Assembly (NCBI GenBank): GCA_964454445.1
Contig: CAYVTD010000007.1
Location: 1 to 64,000 of the forward strand
DNA: 64,000 nucleotides
Source: CAYVTD01 sp964454445
Lineage (GTDB): Bacteria > Bacteroidota > Ignavibacteria > Kapaibacteriales > UBA2268
Direction of reading: 5' to 3'
Position 1 is the first letter of the stretch. Every line of letters begins with the position of its first letter. The position numbers were made by a program, and so were the translations under genes. Below, piece after piece: positions 8,188-17,473 of this stretch. The notes beneath the pieces are model-generated. The model did no database searches. It was not told where the DNA came from and was given only the letters and a program-made list of their open reading frames with translations.

Positions 8188-11100
8188 TCAACCACAAAGC
8201 GTTATTTTGCTGCCTTCTTGATCTGTTCTTGCTACAAGTAGATAATAGTCCATTTCCGATTTCATTTCCTCGAGATGCGAAATAACGCCAACAGTCCTGT
8301 TTTCATTGCGAAGCTGCTTCAAAACATCAAATACAATCGAAAGCGATTCCTTGTCGAGCGAGCCGAAGCCTTCGTCCAAGAAAAAGAATTGCTGTTTAAC
8401 TTGTTGGAAGGTCTGTATCTGTTCGGATAAGGCAAGTGCCATGCACAAAGCCGCTTGAAAGGTCTGTCCTCCGCTCAGTGTTTTTAAAAGTCGCACAGAG
8501 CCATTATTTAAAAAATCACGCACAATGAATTCATAATCATCATTTATATCTAATTGTAATTGATTGTTTGTCATTTTTTTATAGCGTTCGTTGGCTAGAG
8601 AACATAACTGAGACAAGTAAACTTGGCTAACATATTCAAGAAAACCATCGCCACGAAACAATGAAGATATCGTTTCCAGATTATTCTTTCTTTTGTCTTG
8701 CCATTCAAATTCCTTCACAGTTTTGTTCTTTTCTTCAAGATTTTCAATGATGGTTTTAAGCTTCTGACTAATTCCACCAATCCTCATTTTTTGAACATCA
8801 ATTGCATTATTCAATTCTGCAAAATCCTTTTTTAGCCCTGAATATGCGTTTTCGTCAAAAGCTTTTCCTTTGAGTTTTTCTTCGAGTTCTGCTTTTTTTG
8901 ATTTTATATTAAATAGGTCATGTTTGAATTGTTCAATTCTATTCTTTTCTTTTTCAACATCTAATTGGTGTTTTAAAATCTCGAACACCTGGGTTTCGCT
9001 ATTATAACCATCATTACTTAGTTTAATATTGAATTCATTTTGTTTTTTCAGTAACTTTTCTCTGTTTTCAATTATTCTTTCATCATAATTTTTAAGATCT
9101 GATGATAAGAGTAGCTTATCTGTTTCAATTCTCTTTAACTCTTCAGTCAATTGCTCCAATTTATTTAAACTTTTCGATAAAATATCTATTTCTTTTTTAA
9201 GCTCTTTTTTGTCGAGCATCAGCCATTGCTTGGAAATATCGCGTCCTTTTTCATTAATCGAAGCGTTAATGGCTATACGTTCATTAATAATTCCTTGCAA
9301 TTTCTCTTTTAATTTATCTATTTCAATTCTATCATCGACTAGCGCTTCGAGTTTACTAACTTCCTTATCAAAACCGTTTATTAACTTTTTAATCTCTCCG
9401 ATTTCCTTCAAAGAATCCTTCACTTTTCCTGGTTGTATATCTAGGTTTAAAAACTCCCTATCTTTTTTGCATTTGTCTAATTCTTTTTTTGCAGAATCGA
9501 GTTCCTTCATACGTAATTCTTCTGATTGTTTATTCTGTTTAAATTGTTCTATCAAGCTTTTTATTCCAAAAGCTGCATTAGTTAATGCTTCTTTTTTCTG
9601 CTCTTCCGTTTTTTTAGCATTATTTACACTTAACAGCTTATCTTTATAATCATAATTGGAATATGGCTGCGGATGTTTTAAAGAACCACAAAGAGGGCAG
9701 GGCTGACCAGTTACAAGTGTAGCTGAATATTTAGATAAACCTTCGAGTTGCGTTAAATGTGTCTTTTCTTTGTCTAATTCTGAAATTGAATTCTTTATAA
9801 TTACAATTTGTGCTTCTATTTTTTCGAGTAATTTATCAGCTTTTAATTCTCCCCAATCTACTGTTTCAGGAACCTTTTCTTTTAAGGCGACGAACAAATC
9901 GTTTTTTTTCTTTTTAAGCGTTTCGATGTTGTCTTTGCAAGTATTTACTTCTTTTTCGGCATCATCATTTTTCTTTCTTAAAATATCTTCTTTTTCATAA
10001 CTATTTTTTAGTTCTATCAATCGAGATTCATCTTTTATTTTTTCGCGAAGTTCCTTTAAACTCGCTTTTTTTTCATTTAGTTCGGATATTCTTTTTTTAC
10101 TGGTTTCTTCTTTTTCATTTATTGATTTTTCAATGATATTAATTGAATTTTCATGCTCTTTTAGCTTGCTTTTTAAGTCAATAATATCTATAGCTTTGTC
10201 AATCTGGGAAATTGCCTCTTTATGTTGGGGAGCATCACCATACTGGTCAATTATTTCCTTTTGAGTGCTTGTTATTCTATTTTCATTCTGTTCAATTTCC
10301 TCGAGTAATTGCTTTTTTTCATTATTTTTATTGTTTAAATCTTTTTCTTCTTTCCTTAAGTCAGAAATACTATCAAATAATGAAGAATAATTCAATTTAA
10401 CCTTTTCAAATTCCTGAATAATCTTTTCCAAATTGTTGAATTTTGCTCTTTCTTTTTCCAACTCAACAAATTGTTTTTCGAAAGTTTCCTTTTCATTAAA
10501 AAGTGCTTTAATGGATTCTATCTCTTTGATTTGATTATTTAATATTGCCAATTTTGCTTCATTTTCTTTAAGCTTGGTTTCCTCAATAAACAAGTCTTCT
10601 TTTTGTTTTGTCTTTGCTTCTTCCGTTATGTCTTCAAGGATTTTTAAACTACCTTGCAAACGGTCTAATTCTGTTTTATTCTCTATACTCAATAGTTTTA
10701 GTTCTTGCTTAAGATCGAATTTTTCAAGTGGAAACAAATCTTTTAGCATTTTTATTCTATCACCGCCAGTCAAATGAATAAAATCGCTGAATTTTCCCTG
10801 TGGAATTATGACTATCCGCTTAAAATAATCGTATTTAATGCCAAGTATCGTTTCGACATCTTTCGTATTTATTGGTATCCAATCTCCTTTGCTCCATTTA
10901 TATGCTTTGCGGTCAGGTGTAGGAACGGTTTCAAAACTCTTCTTACTGCGCTTCGAACTTACATTAAACTTGTATCTCTCCTGATTATGCGAAAATATAA
11001 ACTCGATATAAAGCTCATTTGAGCTTAGATTCATCAAATTATAAGATCTGTTTTTTTGATTTAATCTTTCGACTTCACCATAAAGTGAATATGTAATTGC

Positions 11101-11238
11101 CTCCAATATTGAGGATTTACCACTACCTACCGAGCCAAATATTCCAAAGATCCCTCCCGAAGCAAGCTTTTCGAAGTCGATTTCTACACGATCCTTGTAT
11201 GAATAAACACCTTTTAAAACAAGTTTTTCCGGTTTCAT
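8188..11238 (-). CDS. sbcC: Exonuclease subunit SbcC (Rad50-like ATPase)
   Basis: Large SMC/Rad50-type subunit of the SbcCD nuclease, which opens DNA hairpins and processes double-strand ends. Of its 1016 residues, the N-terminal ATPase lobe has Walker A GSVGSGKSSILEA. Long coiled coils flank a zinc-hook CPLC (Cys514 and Cys517). The C-terminal lobe has the ABC signature LSGGQTFQAAL and Walker B FFFLDEGFGSLD. The start ATG overlaps the sbcD stop by ATGA (11235-11238), which fits equal production of the two subunits. Lysine- and glutamate-rich composition in the arms is normal for the family. Confidence 0.95.
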   Translation of the reverse strand: MKPEKLVLKGVYSYKDRVEIDFEKLASGGIFGIFGSVGSGKSSILEAITYSLYGEVERLNQKNRSYNLMNLSSNELYIEFIFSHNQERYKFNVSSKRSKKSFETVPTPDRKAYKWSKGDWIPINTKDVETILGIKYDYFKRIVIIPQGKFSDFIHLTGGDRIKMLKDLFPLEKFDLKQELKLLSIENKTELDRLQGSLKILEDITEEAKTKQKEDLFIEETKLKENEAKLAILNNQIKEIESIKALFNEKETFEKQFVELEKERAKFNNLEKIIQEFEKVKLNYSSLFDSISDLRKEEKDLNNKNNEKKQLLEEIEQNENRITSTQKEIIDQYGDAPQHKEAISQIDKAIDIIDLKSKLKEHENSINIIEKSINEKEETSKKRISELNEKKASLKELREKIKDESRLIELKNSYEKEDILRKKNDDAEKEVNTCKDNIETLKKKKNDLFVALKEKVPETVDWGELKADKLLEKIEAQIVIIKNSISELDKEKTHLTQLEGLSKYSATLVTGQPCPLCGSLKHPQPYSNYDYKDKLLSVNNAKKTEEQKKEALTNAAFGIKSLIEQFKQNKQSEELRMKELDSAKKELDKCKKDREFLNLDIQPGKVKDSLKEIGEIKKLINGFDKEVSKLEALVDDRIEIDKLKEKLQGIINERIAINASINEKGRDISKQWLMLDKKELKKEIDILSKSLNKLEQLTEELKRIETDKLLLSSDLKNYDERIIENREKLLKKQNEFNIKLSNDGYNSETQVFEILKHQLDVEKEKNRIEQFKHDLFNIKSKKAELEEKLKGKAFDENAYSGLKKDFAELNNAIDVQKMRIGGISQKLKTIIENLEEKNKTVKEFEWQDKRKNNLETISSLFRGDGFLEYVSQVYLSQLCSLANERYKKMTNNQLQLDINDDYEFIVRDFLNNGSVRLLKTLSGGQTFQAALCMALALSEQIQTFQQVKQQFFFLDEGFGSLDKESLSIVFDVLKQLRNENRTVGVISHLEEMKSEMDYYLLVARTDQEGSKITLCG

Positions 11239-12449
11239 TGCAGCTCTCTCCTATTTAAAATCTCTTTTAGCAATCCCATTATCTCCACGTTTGGTTTCTG
11301 ACCTTTTTTCAGCATAAAATAGTCGGTGAAAAGCTCTTCGATACTTTTTTCCAAATCAGCTATCTTGAAACTTTTTTCATCACTTACGTTCTTCGGCTCT
11401 GGAATTATATTTAATAAGTTTTTACTGGGTTCGCGTAATGCTTTATACTCCTCCGGACTTAAAAATGTATCTGTTTTCATCGTTATTTCTGTAAATGCCT
11501 CTGTATTCTGTTCTAACCATTGAATCGCCTCAAGAACTGAAGTGAATTCTGCCTTTTTCAGTTGATAACCTTTTATTAATTCACGTTTGCTCACTGTAAC
11601 CTTTTCTCCTGTATTTGCCTCAATTATATGGACATACTTTTTCTGACCAGCTTCTTTAAAGCTATATGCAAGAGGACTGCCGCAATAAGCTGCAACAGTA
11701 TCTCCCGAATCAATGAATTGCGAGCGATGGAGATGACCCAAGGCGGTATATTGGATTTCTTCTGGGATTAAATCGACATAAACTATGCTTGCATTTCCAA
11801 TTCTAATCGGTTTTTCGCCATCTGGCTCTTCGGGTAGCTCTCCTTCTTTTCCCCAAACAAACAAATGAGCAACAAGCAGATTTACACCCTTGTCGTCGCA
11901 ATATTTTTGCGCTAAAGTCTTCCAAAAATTTTGAAGAAATTCTCTTAAACCCTTATCTTCATCATCTCCTAGCGATTGTAACAAACGAATCTCATTTATA
12001 TATGGAGTAGCAATAATTCTCAAAGGAGTAGTACAATTAGGCAATTTTAATTCTAAAAACCCCTCATCACTTTGTAAAACTTCCAACCCGTTTTCTAACT
12101 TAAATGGCGAGCATTTCGATTTAGGAAAACCAAGCAAAATGATGCCACATTCCCGCGCTAAAGGATCTAGCGACTCTATCCTATCTGGCGAATCGTGGTT
12201 TCCCGCAATAGCAATAATTGGACATTTTCCATTTTTACTTAATTTCTTAATGGATTTATAGAATAGCTCATTAGCATCATTAGATGGATTAATTACATCA
12301 AATAAATCGCCGGCAACAACAATACAATCTACATTTTCTTCTTCGGCAATAGAATGAATCTCATCTAATACTAAAATCTGCTCTGGAAGTCTGTCGCGGG
12401 AATAAAGCTTTTTACCAAGATGCCAATCGCTTGTATGAAGAATTTTCAT
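11235..12449 (-). CDS. sbcD: Exonuclease subunit SbcD (Mre11-like nuclease)
   Basis: Metal-dependent phosphoesterase/nuclease subunit that pairs with SbcC. The 404 residues are a normal length. The metallophosphatase motifs are clear: ILHTSDWHLGKKLY at the N-terminus, VVAGDLFD, AIAGNHDS, VAHLFVWG and GHLHRSQ. The C-terminal region is the capping and SbcC-contacting part. It is the first gene of the sbcDC pair. The 189 bp upstream carry a widely spaced 13-bp inverted repeat (listed separately) but no other gene. The hairpin-cleaving activity of SbcCD is noteworthy because this window contains several strong palindromes. Confidence 0.95.
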   Translation of the reverse strand: MKILHTSDWHLGKKLYSRDRLPEQILVLDEIHSIAEEENVDCIVVAGDLFDVINPSNDANELFYKSIKKLSKNGKCPIIAIAGNHDSPDRIESLDPLARECGIILLGFPKSKCSPFKLENGLEVLQSDEGFLELKLPNCTTPLRIIATPYINEIRLLQSLGDDEDKGLREFLQNFWKTLAQKYCDDKGVNLLVAHLFVWGKEGELPEEPDGEKPIRIGNASIVYVDLIPEEIQYTALGHLHRSQFIDSGDTVAAYCGSPLAYSFKEAGQKKYVHIIEANTGEKVTVSKRELIKGYQLKKAEFTSVLEAIQWLEQNTEAFTEITMKTDTFLSPEEYKALREPSKNLLNIIPEPKNVSDEKSFKIADLEKSIEELFTDYFMLKKGQKPNVEIMGLLKEILNRRELQ

Positions 12450-12510
12450 AATTTTTTTGATTTTTGTTTATCTTTTCTATTTTTATAAAACAAGGATATG
12501 TATATAAAAA

Positions 12511-12612
12511 AACCTTAGTAGAAGTTATAATTTATTCACTTTACTCTAATTAACCAAATTTTAATTGAAAAGTCAGGTCAATTTTATTAAAAAAATAAGT
12601 TCTACTAAGGTT
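12511..12612. repeat. 13-bp perfect inverted repeat with 76-nt spacer
   Basis: AACCTTAGTAGAA at 12511-12523 is matched by its exact reverse complement at 12600-12612. It lies in the AT-rich gap between the end of the aldehyde dehydrogenase gene and the start of sbcD. It could be a long terminator-like hairpin for the upstream gene, or the terminal inverted repeats of a tiny non-autonomous element. No obvious target-site duplication separates these options. Confidence 0.6.
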
Positions 12613-12638
12613 AAAATAAAAACTTACGAGAATATGAT

Positions 12639-14120
12639 TTAATAATTATCGATTTGCGCTCTTTGCAGTTTATCTGAGAAATCTACATAAACCGTCTTCC
12701 ATTCGGTAAAGATTTCGAAAACAGTCCAGCCGCCTTCGCGATGTCCGTTCCCTGTGCCTTTTACACCTCCGAAAGGCATGTGTGCTTCTGCGCCGATTGT
12801 TGGGGCATTAATATAGGTGATGCCTGCTTCAATATCACGCATTGCTTGGAAAGCGTGGTTCACGTTTCTTGTATAAATAGAAGAAGACAAGCCGAAATCA
12901 CAATTATTCTGCAATTCAATAGCATCTTCGAATGAATCAGCTTTGGTAACAGATAGTACCGGACCAAAAATTTCTTCTTTGAAAATAGTATGGGTCGGCA
13001 AAACATCGGCAATGACGGTAGGTTCGTGAAAATTGCCTTTTTGGAGTTCGCCTTGAGTGGCTCTCTTGCCTCCGCAAATCAATCTGCCGCCCTCTTCGAT
13101 TGCTATTTTAATATAGTTTTCAACATTTTTCAAGGACTGTTCGTGTATGACCGGACCAACATCAGTTTCTTTTTTCCTTCCATCGCCTAAAACAAGTTTT
13201 TCGGCTCTCTCTTTTAGCATACCAAGGAATTCTTCATAAATATCTTTGTGCAAGATAAGTCGGGAGGTAGCTGTGCAGCGCTGTCCGGTTGTTCCAAATG
13301 CACCCCAAAGCACGCCTTCGAGAGCTAAATCGAAATTGGCATCGGGCATAACGATTTGGGCATTTTTTCCGCCCATTTCGAGCGAGCATTTTTTGTTAGT
13401 TCTGCCACAAATCTCTCCAATTTTAAAACCGATATCTGTCGAGCCAGTGAATCCGATGAGCTTTATGTCGGGATGTTCGACTAACATATTGCCCATGTTG
13501 CCTTTGCCGAGTAAAACATTGAAAACACCGTCAGGTATGCCAGCTTCCTCAAGAATTTCTGCAAAAATGACGCCCGAATGTGGAGAATCTTTCGACGGTT
13601 TGTAAACTACGGTATTGCCAGCTGCGATGGCGGGAAGTATTTTCCAACTCGGCACAGCAACAGGGAAATTCCAAGCAGTAATAATTCCGCAAACACCGAC
13701 AGGAACTCGAAACGACATATTCTGCTTGTTTTCCAATTCGCTTGGGGCAGTAAATCCGAAAAGTCGGCGGGTTTCAGTAGCAGCGTAATATGCAGTGTCG
13801 ATTGCCTCTTGGATATCTCCTTTAGTTTCAAAAACAGGTTTACCCATTTCGCGGGTCATAATGTCGGCGAGTTCGTCTTTTCGACGATTGAAAATGTCGC
13901 CTGCTTTGCGTAGCATATCGCCTCTTTTCGGTGCAGGAACTCTTTTCCACTTTTTAAACGCCTCTTTGGCTGCAGCAACTGCTGCATTTACGTCTTCTTG
14001 ACCAGATAAAGGAAATTCGCCGATAATATCTTCTCTGTCGGCTGGGTTTATATTTTTAAAATACTCGCCTGATAGTGGCTCCACCCATTTGCCATTGATA
14101 TAATTTTTAAATCTTTCCAT
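12639..14120 (-). CDS. NAD(P)-dependent aldehyde dehydrogenase
   Basis: A second aldehyde dehydrogenase, of the longer (about 493-residue) soluble type. Landmarks are TAWNFPVAVPSWK, the GFTGSTDIG nucleotide-binding turn, the general base in LEMGGKNAQ, the catalytic cysteine in GQRCTATSR and the EEIFGPVLSV segment. An ATG at 14132 is possible, but the ATG at 14120 has GGAG six bases ahead of it, and the protein then begins MERFKNYINGKW, as homologues do. It broadly resembles the subgroup that includes 2,5-dioxovalerate and semialdehyde dehydrogenases; the substrate is unresolved. It stands alone and is divergent from the OmpA-domain gene. Confidence 0.87.
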   Translation of the reverse strand: MERFKNYINGKWVEPLSGEYFKNINPADREDIIGEFPLSGQEDVNAAVAAAKEAFKKWKRVPAPKRGDMLRKAGDIFNRRKDELADIMTREMGKPVFETKGDIQEAIDTAYYAATETRRLFGFTAPSELENKQNMSFRVPVGVCGIITAWNFPVAVPSWKILPAIAAGNTVVYKPSKDSPHSGVIFAEILEEAGIPDGVFNVLLGKGNMGNMLVEHPDIKLIGFTGSTDIGFKIGEICGRTNKKCSLEMGGKNAQIVMPDANFDLALEGVLWGAFGTTGQRCTATSRLILHKDIYEEFLGMLKERAEKLVLGDGRKKETDVGPVIHEQSLKNVENYIKIAIEEGGRLICGGKRATQGELQKGNFHEPTVIADVLPTHTIFKEEIFGPVLSVTKADSFEDAIELQNNCDFGLSSSIYTRNVNHAFQAMRDIEAGITYINAPTIGAEAHMPFGGVKGTGNGHREGGWTVFEIFTEWKTVYVDFSDKLQRAQIDNY

Positions 14121-14291
14121 AAGTTGCTCCATTCTTTTACAAATTGATTAAAAAAAGTTTGTTTATTAAAATCCAAATATTAAATTGAATTTGAATGAAT
14201 TACAAAAATAGCTTTTTTAAAGTAAATTTAATAATAATTATAACAATATAAATAGAAGAAGAAAAAAACAGTTGGATTAAGGAGCAAATCT

Positions 14292-15242
14292 ATGAAAAGA
14301 GTTTTATTTGCAATTTTGGTAATTTTAACAGCAGTAGCCAATTTAAAAGCTGCAGATTATTACAATGAAACAAAGATATTTGTATTTCTTCGTTCAGACG
14401 ACGTCGAACTAACACCTCAAATGATGACTTATCTCGATGGTGTTGCCAATTATATGGAAGAAAATCCGGAAACAGTGGTAAAAATTGTAGGACACTCTGA
14501 ATCTGTGATGACAACAAAGCAGCAACAGTATATTTCTGAAGCCCGCGCTCAAGCAGCTATGATTTATCTAAACAACAAAGGTATTTCCCAATCAAGAGTA
14601 TTAACAAGCGGTGAAGGTGCAAGCAAGCAAATATACGGATTTGAGCAATCGAGCAAGAATAACCGAATTGAAATTAGCGTTTTTATCCCCGGTGTAAAGC
14701 CAAACATAGAACCATCATCAACCCAATATGATACACATAATGGGACAAGCTATTCCGGAGGACATCATCTCCATTCTCATCATTTGGCTCTATTTGGAGG
14801 AGCAACGACAAGTTTAGAAGTCAAGCACACAGATCCAACAGCAGGTATCGACTACGAATTTCGTTTACCATTTTGGGACAATGTTATTGGTATTGGCATT
14901 TTCGGTGAAGCAGCTTTTGCAGAACATATTGAATTTCTAGCAGGTGGATTGATTGTTGTTCATCCAATTGCCGGTTTGAAAGTTTTTGCCGGTGGTGGTG
15001 CCGTTCGAGTTGAACACACTGTTCAATCAATACCCGAAACTATTCCACTTAAAATAAAATCTGATAGAATTCTTGCAAATGGGTCAGAAGAAACTGAAGT
15101 TAAGTTTGAACCGCTCATTCGTGGCGGCATTGGCTATGATTTCCATTTTGAACAGTTTTCGATTGGCCCAGTTGTATCAGCAGATTACATTAATAAAAAT
15201 ACTTTACTTGTTTATGGTTTAAGTTTGGGAATTGGGTTTTAA
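14292..15242 (+). CDS. Outer-membrane protein: N-terminal OmpA-like domain plus C-terminal beta-barrel-like region
   Basis: A 316-residue secreted protein. A signal peptide (MKRVLFAILVILTAVANLKA) leads into an OmpA-like domain (about 30-130). Its core, KIVGHSESV, then SEARAQAAMIYLNNKGI and NNRIEISVF, matches the peptidoglycan-binding fold, although the usual Asp/Arg ligand pair is not obvious. A histidine-rich linker (GGHHLHSHH) follows. The rest alternates in the manner of outer-membrane beta strands and ends in a Phe (LSLGIGF). The order, periplasmic domain first and barrel last, is the reverse of classical OmpA. A strong Shine-Dalgarno sequence (AAGGAG) precedes the ATG. It is probably a surface-anchoring protein. 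Confidence 0.65.
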   Translation: MKRVLFAILVILTAVANLKAADYYNETKIFVFLRSDDVELTPQMMTYLDGVANYMEENPETVVKIVGHSESVMTTKQQQYISEARAQAAMIYLNNKGISQSRVLTSGEGASKQIYGFEQSSKNNRIEISVFIPGVKPNIEPSSTQYDTHNGTSYSGGHHLHSHHLALFGGATTSLEVKHTDPTAGIDYEFRLPFWDNVIGIGIFGEAAFAEHIEFLAGGLIVVHPIAGLKVFAGGGAVRVEHTVQSIPETIPLKIKSDRILANGSEETEVKFEPLIRGGIGYDFHFEQFSIGPVVSADYINKNTLLVYGLSLGIGF

Positions 15243-15264
15243 ATAATATAATTAATTAAGAATT

Positions 15265-17358
15265 ATGAAACCAATAAAAGTAGCTCTTATATGGCATTTC
15301 CACCAGCCATATTACAAAAAAGAGAAGGAATTTATGCTGCCTTGGGTGCGCTTGCACGGGATAAAAGATTATTTTAGTCTGCCCGAGCTTTTTCAGGAAT
15401 TTCCGAATGTCAAGCAGACAATAAACTTGGTGCCTTCGCTAAGAATGCAGTTAGATGAATATATTGAAGGCACTTGCGAAGACAAAATCCAAAGGCTTAC
15501 GAAAATTCCTGCTGTCGAATTGTCAGAGTGCGACAAGGAAGATATTCTTCGCTTGTTTTTTCTTTGTAACCACGAGAATATGCTTAATCCCTATCCTCGT
15601 TACAAAGAACTTCTCGACAGATCCAGCGATAAAATTAAGGCACTTAAGGAATTTAGCCAGCAAGATTGGCGTGATTTGCAAGTTTGGTATAATCTAACCT
15701 GGCTTGATGGCTATTCCCGCAATCACAAGGCGGTAAGACGACTTTTTGACAAAGGAAGGGACTTCGCTGAAGAAGAGAAAATCGCTATGCTCGAAATGCA
15801 CAAATATATCCTTAGCCAGATACGCCCACAACTAAAGATGTTGCAGACAACCGGGCAACTAGAAATAAGCTGTACACCTATGTACCATCCTATTTTGCCT
15901 CTTTTATGCGATTCCAATGTTGCATCAGAGTCTATGCCCGATATAGAGCTTCCAAAAATTCGTTTCAAATATCCTCAAGATGCAGAATGGCAAATCGCTA
16001 GTTCATTGGAATATTTTGCAAAATCAAGCGGTAGGAAACTATATGGAATGTGGCCCTCTGAAGGCTCAATTTCAAACGAAGTTCTCGATTTGATGATTAA
16101 AGCAGGCGTCCAGTGGGCTGCAAGCGATGAAGAAGTACTTAAAAAATCTCTTATGCCCGATTATAAACATACTCATAAATACTTTCCCCGTAAATACCTT
16201 TCAGAAAATGGAAGTATAGCTCTACTTTTTCGCGACCACTCTTTATCCGATGCCATCGGTTTCGTTTATTCTCGATGGAATGCTTATGATGCTGCTATCG
16301 ATTTCACGAATAAATTAAAGCATATTCGCTCGGAAATAATCAATGAACATGGCGAAGATGCTTTGGACCACGCCGCAGTTCCTGTTATTCTCGATGGAGA
16401 AAACTGTTGGGAGTTTTATTACGAAAATGGCATTCATTTCCAACGTTCACTATATGATATTTTATCTAATGATGGCACTTTTTTGACAGTTACTCCATCT
16501 GAAGCCATACAAGCCGAGCATACTGAGTATTTACCGACAATCAAGAGTATTCGTGCTGGCTCGTGGATCAATGCAGATTTTAGAATTTGGATAGGTAACC
16601 GGCAAAATAGGGAAGCTTGGTCGATGCTAGCACGAGCGAGGGAAACAATCGAAAAAGCTAAGGAATCTGTCGATTTGGATAAATACCAAAAAGCTTTAAA
16701 CGAGATTTATATTGCTGAGGGATCGGATTGGTTCTGGTGGTATTGCGACGACCATCAAGCAAGCAACAAATACGATTTTGATATGCTATTTCGCTGGCAT
16801 CTCGAGCAGGCATACAAGCTCATAGGACAGGAAGTCCCTAATGATATATTTATACCTATCCATACTCCAGAAGACAAAACAATTATTACACCACAAAAAA
16901 ACTTAATTTCACCTCGAATCACCGGATTGAACAGTACTGAATCAGATTGGCCAGAAGCCGGCTGCTACGATGCAGAAAAATCGCTCGGCTCTATGCACTT
17001 TGCAGGCGCTATCCTTAAAAAACTTCTTTTTGGCTCGAACAAAGAAAAAATCTTTTTTCGTCTTGTTCTTAGCCGGAAATTGAAAAATGAAGAAAAAATC
17101 GAAATCAATGTATCAGAGCCAAATAAGTACAAGATTATAATAAAAAATCATTCATCTTGCATTCATTTCTTTTCAAAAACGCGACCCTACTGTATTGAAC
17201 TAGCATCTTCTGAAGTTATCGATATTGCATTAGATAAATTAATAACTGAAAAAATGGGTAGTTCTACATGTTTTGCTGATATTTCAATCAATGTGATAAC
17301 CGAAAACAGTAATATAGTATATCCTCTTCAAGGCTCCCTATTTATCGAATTTATATAA
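15265..17358 (+). CDS. Glycoside hydrolase family 57 protein
   Basis: A 697-residue GH57 enzyme, the family of retaining alpha-glucan hydrolases, glucanotransferases and branching enzymes. It opens with the GH57 signature ALIWHFHQPYYKK, followed by LPWVRLHGIKDYF. The predicted nucleophile is Glu266 in GMWPSEGS and the acid/base is Asp377 in VILDGENCWEFY. The later EGSDWFWWYCDDH segment is typical of a long GH57 subgroup found in Aquificae and Chlorobi. The C-terminal 150 residues look like a beta-sandwich. No signal peptide is seen, so it probably works on cytoplasmic glycogen or maltodextrin. The exact linkage and reaction are unknown. It starts 22 bp after the OmpA-domain gene. Confidence 0.88.
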   Translation: MKPIKVALIWHFHQPYYKKEKEFMLPWVRLHGIKDYFSLPELFQEFPNVKQTINLVPSLRMQLDEYIEGTCEDKIQRLTKIPAVELSECDKEDILRLFFLCNHENMLNPYPRYKELLDRSSDKIKALKEFSQQDWRDLQVWYNLTWLDGYSRNHKAVRRLFDKGRDFAEEEKIAMLEMHKYILSQIRPQLKMLQTTGQLEISCTPMYHPILPLLCDSNVASESMPDIELPKIRFKYPQDAEWQIASSLEYFAKSSGRKLYGMWPSEGSISNEVLDLMIKAGVQWAASDEEVLKKSLMPDYKHTHKYFPRKYLSENGSIALLFRDHSLSDAIGFVYSRWNAYDAAIDFTNKLKHIRSEIINEHGEDALDHAAVPVILDGENCWEFYYENGIHFQRSLYDILSNDGTFLTVTPSEAIQAEHTEYLPTIKSIRAGSWINADFRIWIGNRQNREAWSMLARARETIEKAKESVDLDKYQKALNEIYIAEGSDWFWWYCDDHQASNKYDFDMLFRWHLEQAYKLIGQEVPNDIFIPIHTPEDKTIITPQKNLISPRITGLNSTESDWPEAGCYDAEKSLGSMHFAGAILKKLLFGSNKEKIFFRLVLSRKLKNEEKIEINVSEPNKYKIIIKNHSSCIHFFSKTRPYCIELASSEVIDIALDKLITEKMGSSTCFADISINVITENSNIVYPLQGSLFIEFI

Positions 17359-17473
17359 AGCAAAACAATTAATTATAATAATTTAATTTTTATATTTATG
17401 TATTTTTCTTAATTTTAACCTTATCAAAAGCTTCATTGTTTAATAACCTAATAAAAGTTAGTTCGGGGGAACT

